From positions 434,001-498,000 of the forward strand of contig CBDFMS010000023.1 of assembly GCA_965249735.1 (NCBI GenBank): a DNA stretch of 64,000 nucleotides. Reading direction: 5' to 3'. Positions 1-7,826 of this stretch are shown one piece after another. The position numbers and the translations under genes were made by a program. The notes under the pieces were generated by a model. It was not told where the DNA came from. It saw only the letters and a list, made by a program, of their open reading frames with translations, and ran no database searches. Each line of letters starts with the position of its first letter. The first letter of the stretch is position 1. The stretch comes from JANQSS01 sp965249735 (lineage in GTDB: Bacteria > Bacteroidota > Bacteroidia > Chitinophagales > Saprospiraceae).

Positions 1-187
1 ATCCCAGTCGATAATTCATATCCAAAAAGATCAGATCGATGTCTTCAGTCGAGATGAGTTGATTAATATCCTTTGGATTGTTTCTTGTGATGATATGGGT
101 ATAATTTTGCTTCAACAGCAAATTCGCGGAGATGAGTACATCTTCATCATCATCAAGAATTAATATCGTGGCTTCCGTTTTTTTCAT
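1..187 (-). CDS. Response regulator, receiver domain (partial, runs off left edge)
   Basis: Only the first 62 residues are in the window; they read from an ATG at 187 on the minus strand. The stretch has the receiver-domain acidic cluster (LDDDED, residues 11-16) and a phospho-acceptor aspartate in FLDM (D56). The output domain is off the edge. The gene is divergent from a HlyD/ABC/FtsX operon that has a sigma-54-type promoter and an upstream palindrome. From that context I infer an NtrC-like, sigma-54-activating regulator of the operon. The receiver call is seen in the sequence; the NtrC output domain is inference. Confidence 0.8.
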   Translation of the reverse strand, partial: MKKTEATILILDDDEDVLISANLLLKQNYTHIITRNNPKDINQLISTEDIDLIFLDMNYRLG

Positions 188-391
188 AACCAATCTCAGT
201 TAATATAGCCATTCAGGCCAGACCTGTCTACTTTCTGGCTGATTTCTCTCGCGACATCACTGAACCATATAGTTTTCATTTTCAGAACAGTGATTCCTTG
301 CATTTACCACCATACACGAACAGCTTGATCTCAAAATCGAATCGGCCGTGTCGAGATGCAAGAACCTCCCAAATGTATGCAAATGAACAGT

Positions 392-415
392 AGAGTGTCC
401 ATTAATGGACACTCT
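392..415. promoter_or_regulatory. 24-bp perfect palindrome, candidate activator-binding site (UAS)
   Basis: The half-site AGAGTGTCC is followed by the self-complementary centre ATTAAT and then GGACACTCT, giving a perfect dyad. It is centred about 72 bp upstream of the -24 element of the sigma-54-like promoter at 475-489. Enhancer sites for NtrC-type regulators usually sit about 80-150 bp before the transcription start, and this one would be near -97. The divergent response regulator gene is the obvious candidate binder. No second copy was seen in the window. Confidence 0.6.
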
Positions 416-474
416 CAATTTTCTTAATTTCTATAACTCGCTATCTTTTAATGCTTTACGATTTCACAATCTCT

Positions 475-489
475 TGGTACGACTTCTGC
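475..489 (+). promoter_or_regulatory. Sigma-54 (-24/-12) promoter for the HlyD-ABC-FtsX operon
   Basis: TGGTACGACTTCTGC matches the RpoN consensus TGGCACG-N4-TTGC: the invariant GG (476-477) and GC (488-489) have the required 12-bp register, and TGG-AC-G is kept in the -24 block. The start codon at 533 would leave a leader of about 30 nt. The pairing with an upstream palindrome and a divergent response regulator makes a chance match unlikely. Confidence 0.65.
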
Positions 490-532
490 CATAAACACAT
501 ATAAACAACACCAAAACCGAACATCATCCATT

Positions 533-1789
533 ATGGATCGTAAAATTGAAAAGAAAACCTGGAGCAGAAATCGAATCATTTATGTGATCGCGGCTATAGC
601 GATTGTCCTGCTGTCCATCTTCGGATGGCGATCACTTAATCAACGAACATACACATTAGACAGATCACGCATTACGGTTAAACAAGTTCAGGAAAGTGAA
701 TTTCAGGACATCATATTAATCGAGGCGGTGGTAGAACCCATCACCTCCATTTTGGTCAACAATCCCTCGGGTGGCACAGTAGAAGAAGTCTATGTCGAAG
801 ACGGTGCAATGGTAACAAAAGGTACACCTCTACTCAAATTAAATAACCCATCTGTCATGCTGGCTTATATGACACAGGAAACTGCCATCATGGAGCAGAT
901 AAATAATTTACGTAATTTAAAATTGTCCCTAGATAGAGATCAACGAACATTATCTGAATCGTTGATAGATATTGAATATGAACTTTCTGATAAGGCGCGT
1001 CTTTATAAAGTTGACTCCATACTCTTTGCAGATGACGTCATTGCTCAAACAAAGCATGATGACGCATTAGGACAATATGACTATAAACAGAAAAAGCATC
1101 AATTTCTGTTGGAAAATGTTTCTAAAACGACGGCAGATAATCGTCTCCAGATCAAACGAATCAATCGCTCGATCGAGATGATGCAACGCAATCTTGAGGT
1201 CATCCATTCAAATATCAATAAAATGCTTGTCCGTGCTCCTGTTACCGGTAGACTGTCGTCATTTGATCCTGTCATCGGCGAGTCATTTGCGAATAATCAA
1301 ACCATTGCAAAAATTGATGTGCTCGCCGGATATAAAATAAAAGGCCAGGTGGACGAATATTATTTGAGTTCAGTCAAACCGGGTCAGGCAGCACGGTTTT
1401 CCTTCGACAATGAAATTATCGAATTGGAATTAAAGAAAGTATTACCGGAAGTTGTAAACGGGCGCTTTGAAATCGATTTGTCATTCGTCAATGATCCTCC
1501 TAAAGCGATTACCAAAGGTCAATCACTACAGGTACGTCTCGAATTATCTGAATCAAAAATGGCCGTCATTATCCCGCGGGGTAATTTCTTCCATTCCTTC
1601 GGTGGAAAATTTGTCTACGTCCTCAATCAAGATAACCAGGCCGAAAAACGACAAATCCGTATCGGTCGACAAAACCCTTCACACTATGAAGTACTGGATG
1701 GATTAATGAAAGGTGAACAAATTATCACTTCGTCATACGAAGCATTTAAAGATTACGAAACAATCATATTAACCGAACAAAATAATTAA
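533..1789 (+). CDS. HlyD/MacA-type periplasmic adaptor (membrane fusion protein)
   Basis: A 418-residue adaptor subunit that would link an inner-membrane ABC pump to the outer membrane or periplasm. It has a single N-terminal membrane helix (about residues 14-32) and a biotinyl-lipoyl-like half-motif (NNPSGGTVEEVYVEDGAMVT, about 76-95). A long helical hairpin rich in Gln, Lys and Glu follows (about 110-230), then the second lipoyl half (VRAPVTGRLSS) and a beta-barrel/membrane-proximal region ending in the typical GLMKGEQIITSSYEAF. The gene is first in an operon, 6 bp ahead of the ATPase, behind the sigma-54-type promoter at 475-489. The substrate cannot be told from sequence. Confidence 0.9.
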   Translation: MDRKIEKKTWSRNRIIYVIAAIAIVLLSIFGWRSLNQRTYTLDRSRITVKQVQESEFQDIILIEAVVEPITSILVNNPSGGTVEEVYVEDGAMVTKGTPLLKLNNPSVMLAYMTQETAIMEQINNLRNLKLSLDRDQRTLSESLIDIEYELSDKARLYKVDSILFADDVIAQTKHDDALGQYDYKQKKHQFLLENVSKTTADNRLQIKRINRSIEMMQRNLEVIHSNINKMLVRAPVTGRLSSFDPVIGESFANNQTIAKIDVLAGYKIKGQVDEYYLSSVKPGQAARFSFDNEIIELELKKVLPEVVNGRFEIDLSFVNDPPKAITKGQSLQVRLELSESKMAVIIPRGNFFHSFGGKFVYVLNQDNQAEKRQIRIGRQNPSHYEVLDGLMKGEQIITSSYEAFKDYETIILTEQNN

Positions 1790-1795
1790 TTAAAC

Positions 1796-2458
1796 ATGAT
1801 AACATTAACTGATCTGACAAAAGTTTACAGAACCGACGAAATTGAAACTGCAGCCCTAAATCAAGTTTCATTTCATATTGCAAAGGGAGATTTTGTGTCC
1901 ATCATGGGGCCCTCAGGTTGCGGAAAATCCACCCTATTAAACGTACTGGGCATGTTGGATAAACCGGAAGCCGGTAGTTATAAATTCATGGACAAGGAAA
2001 TTTCAAAGCTCAAGGAAAGTGAACGATCGCAAATCCGTAAAAAAAATATTGGCTTTGTTTTCCAAAACTTCAATTTAATTGATGAATTATCGGTTTTTGA
2101 AAACGTAGAACTTCCCTTGATTTACAACAAGATATCTACAAAAGAACGAACAGAGCGTGTCGATGCTATTTTGAAGAGAATAGGTATCGCACACCGGGCC
2201 AATCATTTTCCACAACAGCTTTCAGGTGGACAACAACAACGCGTAGCTGTAGCCCGGGCGCTGGTTAACAAGCCCAACCTAATTTTAGCAGATGAGCCCA
2301 CAGGAAATTTAGATAGTACAAATGGAAATGAGGTCATGGAACTCCTTTGCGAATTGCATGACGCCGGTACAACCATCGTCATGGTGACGCACTCAGCACA
2401 CGATGCCGGCTATTCAAACCGCACGATCAATTTATTGGATGGAAAGGTTATTTCCTAG
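1796..2458 (+). CDS. ABC transporter ATP-binding protein, MacB/LolD type
   Basis: A 220-residue nucleotide-binding subunit of normal length for the LolD/MacB/FtsE group. Walker A is GPSGCGKST (38-46), the Q-loop Gln is residue 90, the signature is LSGGQQQR (142-149), Walker B is LILADEP (162-168) and the H-loop His is residue 199 (VTHS). It lies 6 bp after the adaptor gene and 83 bp before an FtsX-type permease. The three products would form a MacAB-like mechanotransmission pump. Expression is probably controlled from the upstream sigma-54 promoter. Confidence 0.93.
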   Translation: MITLTDLTKVYRTDEIETAALNQVSFHIAKGDFVSIMGPSGCGKSTLLNVLGMLDKPEAGSYKFMDKEISKLKESERSQIRKKNIGFVFQNFNLIDELSVFENVELPLIYNKISTKERTERVDAILKRIGIAHRANHFPQQLSGGQQQRVAVARALVNKPNLILADEPTGNLDSTNGNEVMELLCELHDAGTTIVMVTHSAHDAGYSNRTINLLDGKVIS

Positions 2459-2541
2459 CGAAAAATAAAAACCGAAAATCCGGTCAAAGAGCTTGTATAA
2501 CGAACCAGTTAACTCCATTACATCCTCTTAAAAATAAAACA

Positions 2542-4944
2542 ATGTTTAAAAATTATATTAAAGTCGCCTTTAGAAATCTTAATAAAAATAAAGTCTATTC
2601 AGCCATCAATATTTTTGGATTGGCACTTGGACTCATGGTGAGCATTCTGGTATTTCTATATGTCCATGCAGAAACCAGTTATGACAAACACATAACCGAC
2701 TATGACCAAATATATCGTGTCGGAATAAAAGCGCATATGATGGGCCAGTCAATTGACGCTCCTGTTTCCTGCAGCCCAATGGCCAACTCCCTAAGGACTG
2801 AATTCGCAGACGTTATAACTGCAACCCGCATGCGCCCAGTACGTCAGGAGATCTTACTCACGCATGAAGATCAACGCATTTATATACCCAACGGTATCAG
2901 GGCAGACAGCGCCTTCTTCTCCATATTCGATTACACTTTTATCCATGGCGACCCGAAAACCGCTCTAAAAGAAGATAATGCTGTTGTACTAACTGAAGAA
3001 ACGGCATTCAAGTTCTTTGGCAATGAAAACCCAATGGACAAAATAATCAGATATGATGACAGAAGGGATTGTATCGTGCGCGGAGTCATTGAAAATCCAA
3101 AAGGAAATTCGCACTTCTCAGCAGACTTTTTCGTTTCCGAAAACGGTGTTAATCCAATATGGATAAGTAATAATTATCATACCTATTTTAAACTCAGAAA
3201 AGAAGCAGACCCCGATGAGTTTAAACAAGTTATGTCCGATCAGTTTTTAAAATATATTGGCCCTGATGTGGAGCGTGCATTACGTATTACATTGGAAGAA
3301 TTTTTTGCTAACGACAATGCATTTGAATATGATTTACAATCGCTCCAAAGTATTCACCTCCATTCACACCGGGATTGGGAAATCCAACAAAACGGAAACG
3401 TGATGTATATTTTCATATTTATGGCCATCGCCTTCCTCGTCTTGTTGATCGCCGGTATAAATTTTATGAATTTGTCAACTGCCCGATCCGCTAAGCGCGC
3501 CAAAGAAGTCGGTATCAGAAAAGTCTCAGGCGCCACACGTGGTATGCTGATCAGTCAATTCATGATGGAATCCGTCATACAAAGTTTGATCGCTCTATTC
3601 CTGGCCTTCATTATGGTGGAATTGACTCTTCCGGGATTTAATAATGTCCTGGACACAAATTTGTCACTCATAAACGACCACTTTGCGACAACAATAGGAT
3701 TTGCATTCATCGTAACACTATTTTATGGATTATTCTCCGGCAGTTATCCGGCATTCTTCCTCTCGGGATTTCAACCTGTATCCGTATTAAAAGGTGACAT
3801 GACGAAAACAAAAAAAGGCTCATTGATTCGAAAGAGTTTAGTCGTAGTACAATTTACAGCATCAATAATTCTCATCATTGGAATGGCCATTATATTCCTG
3901 CAAATATCATTTATGCATAAGAAGAATCTGGGATTCAATGGAGACCAGGTTATTGTTGCTCCGATACAAACTGATGACGTAGCTCAAAATTTCGAAAATT
4001 ACAAAGGTGAATTTTTAAAATATCCAAATGTCCTCGGTGTAACAAGATCATCATATCTTCCCGGTCATATCCCAAACCAAAACATGTTCGCTGTTGAAGG
4101 TTCGCAAGAAACCTATCCGCTTTGGAACCTTGAAGTCGATCACGATTTTTTTGAAACATTGGATCTTCAATTAGTAGAAGGTCGAACGTTCACTCGAGAA
4201 ATTGATGCGGACACCTCCGTGGCATTTATTCTCAATGAAACGGCTGTACACAGTTTTAATATCGAAAATCCAATCGGTAAGCGTATTTCCGGAATTGGCC
4301 AGGATGGGTCAACCGCATTTGGTCCAATTATCGGCATTGTAAAAGATTTTCATATCGAAGGATTCAATCAAGCCATAAAACCTATGGTTCTGGGTATAAG
4401 CAAAGAACTTTGGTGGGTGAGTATGAAAATAAGTTCTGAAAATATGCAAGAGACCATAGCTGCTATCGAATCAAAATGGAATACCATCGAGCCTTCGCAC
4501 CCGTTTAGATACACTTTTTTGGACGAGGATTTCGGCGCATTATTCAAGCAACAAGAGAATTTCGGAAAAATGTTTCTTTACCTGACGCTATTAGCCATTT
4601 TAATTTCTTGCATGGGATTGTATGGCCTGGCTTCTTATACTGCAGAGCAACGCACCAAAGAGATTGGCATCAGAAAAGTACTTGGCGCCTCGATCCCACA
4701 GCTCATGAAAATGCTGTCAAAAGATTTTATCAAATTAGTACTTGTGGCCAATCTGTTTGCATGGCCCATCACACTGATACTGGCAAGAAAGTGGCTATCC
4801 GGATTCTCTTATCAAATCGATATGCCAATTTTACCCTTTATTTTGGCCTCGATTCTGGCAGTGGTCATCGCATTAATTACCGTCAGTCATCAAGCATATG
4901 TGGCCGCCAATTCGGATCCCGTACATGCACTGAAGTATGAATAG
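2542..4944 (+). CDS. FtsX/MacB-type ABC transporter permease (double FtsX domain)
   Basis: An 800-residue permease of the common Bacteroidota form with two FtsX modules in one chain. It opens FKNYIKVAFRNLNKNK and has a first membrane helix at about 21-42. A large periplasmic MacB_PCD-like domain follows (about 45-280), then a four-helix FtsX block with the motif AKRAKEVGIRKVSGA (about 286-450). A second periplasmic domain (about 450-670) and a second FtsX block (about 676-795) with QRTKEIGIRKVLGA complete the chain. It is the third gene of the operon with the adaptor and ATPase. In the family such pumps export lipids, peptides or antibiotics; the substrate here is unknown. Confidence 0.92.
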   Translation: MFKNYIKVAFRNLNKNKVYSAINIFGLALGLMVSILVFLYVHAETSYDKHITDYDQIYRVGIKAHMMGQSIDAPVSCSPMANSLRTEFADVITATRMRPVRQEILLTHEDQRIYIPNGIRADSAFFSIFDYTFIHGDPKTALKEDNAVVLTEETAFKFFGNENPMDKIIRYDDRRDCIVRGVIENPKGNSHFSADFFVSENGVNPIWISNNYHTYFKLRKEADPDEFKQVMSDQFLKYIGPDVERALRITLEEFFANDNAFEYDLQSLQSIHLHSHRDWEIQQNGNVMYIFIFMAIAFLVLLIAGINFMNLSTARSAKRAKEVGIRKVSGATRGMLISQFMMESVIQSLIALFLAFIMVELTLPGFNNVLDTNLSLINDHFATTIGFAFIVTLFYGLFSGSYPAFFLSGFQPVSVLKGDMTKTKKGSLIRKSLVVVQFTASIILIIGMAIIFLQISFMHKKNLGFNGDQVIVAPIQTDDVAQNFENYKGEFLKYPNVLGVTRSSYLPGHIPNQNMFAVEGSQETYPLWNLEVDHDFFETLDLQLVEGRTFTREIDADTSVAFILNETAVHSFNIENPIGKRISGIGQDGSTAFGPIIGIVKDFHIEGFNQAIKPMVLGISKELWWVSMKISSENMQETIAAIESKWNTIEPSHPFRYTFLDEDFGALFKQQENFGKMFLYLTLLAILISCMGLYGLASYTAEQRTKEIGIRKVLGASIPQLMKMLSKDFIKLVLVANLFAWPITLILARKWLSGFSYQIDMPILPFILASILAVVIALITVSHQAYVAANSDPVHALKYE

Positions 4945-4974
4945 CTCGAAGTAATATCAAATAAATAATATCAA

Positions 4975-5017
4975 TGATGCGGTAAATTTCGTTGCTACAA
5001 TGAAGTTTACCGCATCA
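4975..5017. terminator. Long inverted repeat after the ABC operon, terminator-like
   Basis: A perfect 12-bp stem (TGATGCGGTAAA at 4975-4986 with TTTACCGCATCA at 5006-5017) encloses a loop that can itself pair (TTC/GAA and TTG/CAA). It starts 31 bp after the permease stop codon. There is no U-run on either side, so it may stabilise the 3' end or slow polymerase rather than act as a classic intrinsic terminator. Confidence 0.45.
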
Positions 5018-5098
5018 CTGATTACGCACATAAATCAGAAGATTGCTACTTTGAACGATTAATTAGTCAGCATTAAATTTCGATACAATAATAATTAG

Positions 5099-6283
5099 AT
5101 GAGGAAATCAATCAATTTTTCTAATTCCAGAAGGACTTTTATCAATAATGGATTAAGAACAGCAGCTCTACTTCCAATCACGGGAATGTTCTCGAAACCT
5201 TATAATTTTTCTGTCACTCAAAAGCCATCACTTAATCGTGAACCGGATAGACCATTAAAGATCCTCATACTGGGAGGTACTAGTTTCCTTGGCCCACATC
5301 AAATTGCCTATGCCATGGGACGAGGGCATAGCATCACAACGTTTACGCGCGGGAAGACAAAACCGACTATCTATGGTAAATTATTTGATCAAGTCGAACA
5401 ACTCGTTGGTGATCGTGAAAATGACCTCAAAGCCCTAAAAGGCCGGTCATGGGATGCAGTAATCGACAACTCCGGCCAGAAAGTGCATTGGACAAAAGCA
5501 ACTGCAGAGTTATTAAAAGATCAGGTAGATCTCTATGCCTATACTTCCACCGTCAGTGTCTATTATCCATATTATAAAGCAAATGTTGATGAAGGTGCCT
5601 CACTTGTTTTAAAGGCTCCGGAACAATTTTCTGATGAAGATGAAAAAATGAACTATGCATATGGTGTCATGAAAGCCAATTCAGAAATCGAGGCAAGGAA
5701 TATTTTTGGTGGAGATCGGACGATCATTGTCAGACCAACATTTATGGCAGGACCTTCAGATCGTACGAATAGATTTATTTATTGGCCCACAAAATTGGCC
5801 AAAGGAGGAGATATTGTTATTCCGGGCAAGGCTGAGGATCTGGTTCAATATATCGATGTTCGCGATGTCGCAGAGTGGATGATCCGCTTAGTTGAACAAC
5901 GCCTTTGCGGCACCTTTAATGGCGTAGGGCCAGCTTCTGAAATGACCGTTCCTGCATTTGTTTACGGAGCCCATGCCGCCTTTAGTTCGAAAGTAAATTT
6001 TGTCCCCATTGATGATTACGATTTTCTCCAAAAAAATAATTTTACTTTTCAGGCACCGTGGGTAATGAATCTGGAAAAATATCATGGTATTTCACGTGTA
6101 AATAATGAACACGCGATAAGCAACGGACTTACATTCAGACCGCTTTCCACATCGATACGCGATGTCCACAACTGGTGGTATTCCGAGGCCGTTTCGGATG
6201 AGCGACGCGCGCAATTTAATTCCAATGAAAATGCCTTACACAACAGACAGGCTGAGCTTATTCAAGCATATTTAAAAAAATAA
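5099..6283 (+). CDS. NAD-dependent epimerase/dehydratase-like protein with twin-arginine-type leader
   Basis: A 394-residue extended-SDR protein. The N-terminus contains SRRTFINNG followed by a hydrophobic stretch (about residues 10-35), which looks like a twin-arginine export signal. After it comes the Rossmann nucleotide-binding motif GGTSFLG (about 59-65). YAYGVMK carries the YxxxK catalytic pair, and DVRDVAEWM is typical of the atypical SDR/epimerase group. An exported NAD-binding enzyme would have to fold with its cofactor before Tat export, which fits the leader. Substrate unknown. It is monocistronic, with a TACTTTG promoter-like box at 5047-5053. Confidence 0.8.
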   Translation: MRKSINFSNSRRTFINNGLRTAALLPITGMFSKPYNFSVTQKPSLNREPDRPLKILILGGTSFLGPHQIAYAMGRGHSITTFTRGKTKPTIYGKLFDQVEQLVGDRENDLKALKGRSWDAVIDNSGQKVHWTKATAELLKDQVDLYAYTSTVSVYYPYYKANVDEGASLVLKAPEQFSDEDEKMNYAYGVMKANSEIEARNIFGGDRTIIVRPTFMAGPSDRTNRFIYWPTKLAKGGDIVIPGKAEDLVQYIDVRDVAEWMIRLVEQRLCGTFNGVGPASEMTVPAFVYGAHAAFSSKVNFVPIDDYDFLQKNNFTFQAPWVMNLEKYHGISRVNNEHAISNGLTFRPLSTSIRDVHNWWYSEAVSDERRAQFNSNENALHNRQAELIQAYLKK

Positions 6284-6354
6284 AACGATGTTCATCAATA
6301 AAAAATATAAATTGACATCGCCACCAATACATATATGGAAATGACATAAGTGCT

Positions 6355-6930
6355 ATGCTTTTCAAACAAATACACCTACACGGTATAAAAGCAGGTCAGA
6401 TCTCCTTGGCTTTTAGGAAATGGAAAAATCCCCGGGTTAAAAAAGGAAGTCTGATAAAGACATCGATCGGTCTGGTTGAAATTATCGATATTAATCAAAT
6501 AGATCGTAAAATGATTCGTAAGACCCATGCCATTCAGGCAGGATATTCTCAATTAACTGAATTAATAAAAATTCTGAATTCAAGAGCTGAAGGAAACGTG
6601 TACAAAATTCATGTACGATACAATGCTCCTGACCCTCGCATCACTCTGCGAAACCAAACCACCCTTTCTGAACGTGACGTTGAACAAATCAAATTAAAAC
6701 TTGACAAATTCGACAAATACAGTAAAAAAGGGCCATGGACAAGGTTAGTTCTTCGTGCTATTGACTCGAATCCAAAATTACGCGCGCAAGACCTGGTAGA
6801 AAAAATAAACTTTGAAAAAGACTGGTTAAAGCCCAATGTTCGTAAACTAAAAAACATGGGGCTCACGATCAGTCTTGAAGTGGGTTATATGCTCTCCCCC
6901 AGGGGCAAAGTTGTCTTGTCCATGTTGTAA
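6355..6930 (+). CDS. ASCH-domain-like protein
   Basis: A 191-residue cytoplasmic protein with no signal or membrane segment. The first half (MLFKQIHLHGIKAGQISLAF, then RKWKNPRVKKGSLIKTSIG) resembles the ASCH fold, a PUA-like RNA- or nucleotide-binding beta-barrel. The second half (about 115-190) looks like a small winged-helix or HTH module (RAQDLVEKINFEKDWLKPNV, then RKLKNMGL). The family call comes from remembered similarity and the fold pattern, so function is only 'possible RNA or nucleotide binding'. Alone between two unrelated genes. Confidence 0.6.
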   Translation: MLFKQIHLHGIKAGQISLAFRKWKNPRVKKGSLIKTSIGLVEIIDINQIDRKMIRKTHAIQAGYSQLTELIKILNSRAEGNVYKIHVRYNAPDPRITLRNQTTLSERDVEQIKLKLDKFDKYSKKGPWTRLVLRAIDSNPKLRAQDLVEKINFEKDWLKPNVRKLKNMGLTISLEVGYMLSPRGKVVLSML

Positions 6931-7067
6931 GATCAAAGTCAGAGTGACAGGGCAGACACGCAGACTAGTTACCCCATGAGTTATCTCCGTCTGGGTGTAC
7001 GATTAATATATCTTGTACTCTTATGAAAGGAAGGATATTTAACATACAATACTATTGCGTGCGTTTC

Positions 7068-7682
7068 ATGGATCCAAAATATAATCAAGCGTCATTGTCG
7101 TTGGCAACAATAAAGAGTTTGCTCCTAGTACTTATGGTTCTTGTTACCGCGTGTACGAACGATACCCATCCCAATTTACAAACAAACTCCGGAGTCAATT
7201 CTACCCCACTGCCACACTTTGATTCTGTTTTCGATTTATTGACAGACAATGAGACTTTCAATTTTGAAGAAGGCACGCTGGCTTTTTTATCAGAAGATGG
7301 TCTACCTGTTCACGTCCAGGTTTCAGGAAAAGTATTTGATGGCGATAGCCAGGAAAAAATCCTGACACAGGTGAAACGGAATGTTGTTTTCGTATCTTAT
7401 CTTGCATTTAGTCAAACAGATATTGAGCAATTTACGATCACCTCAGTTCCTCTTAAAATGCTAAATGCGGAAACATCTGCAGGCTTTCTGGAAACTTTCG
7501 AACAAACGGAATTTGTAAATCGAAAGACAGCAGTTAAAATACTTGAAAAATATCTTGGAGTCGCGAATTTCAAGGAATTATACCGGTATCATGCTCAAGC
7601 TGGTGTATGGACCCAAAGTAACTCCTTCAATCTACTGCAAAATGACTTTTTGCCATATGTTTACGGCGACCTGGTGAAATAA
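7068..7682 (+). CDS. Hypothetical lipoprotein
   Basis: I do not recognise a family. The chosen ATG at 7068 gives a 204-residue protein with a hydrophobic h-region and the lipobox LVTAC (Cys 29). An in-frame ATG at 7023 would add 15 residues to an already long n-region. The mature part is mostly mixed alpha/beta with no obvious motif; residues just after the Cys are Thr/Asn/Asp-rich. It is followed by a bidirectional terminator shared with the convergent beta-helix gene. Confidence 0.6.
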   Translation: MDPKYNQASLSLATIKSLLLVLMVLVTACTNDTHPNLQTNSGVNSTPLPHFDSVFDLLTDNETFNFEEGTLAFLSEDGLPVHVQVSGKVFDGDSQEKILTQVKRNVVFVSYLAFSQTDIEQFTITSVPLKMLNAETSAGFLETFEQTEFVNRKTAVKILEKYLGVANFKELYRYHAQAGVWTQSNSFNLLQNDFLPYVYGDLVK

Positions 7683-7767
7683 AATCGCATCAACTATTTC
7701 ATATATTCATCGTTGGTCAATAATATGTCCTGGCCGGACTAACATATTATATTCAGGAAATTAAAAA

Positions 7768-7807
7768 GGCACCTTCTCAATATCAAAGCAGAGAAGATGC
7801 CCTTTTT
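7768..7807. terminator. Bidirectional intrinsic terminator
   Basis: GGCACCTTCTC (7768-7778) pairs with GAGAAGATGCC (7791-7801), with one G-U wobble, around a 12-nt loop. An A-run precedes the stem and a T-run (7803-7807) follows it, so it can end both the plus-strand lipoprotein transcript and the minus-strand beta-helix transcript. Confidence 0.8.
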
Positions 7808-7826
7808 ATACGATTGAAAATGTCCT

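Noticed and set aside
304..1789. Novel toxin or defence system beside the response regulator
   Set aside because: The three genes are a standard HlyD/ABC/FtsX pump; no toxin, nuclease or immunity motif was seen.
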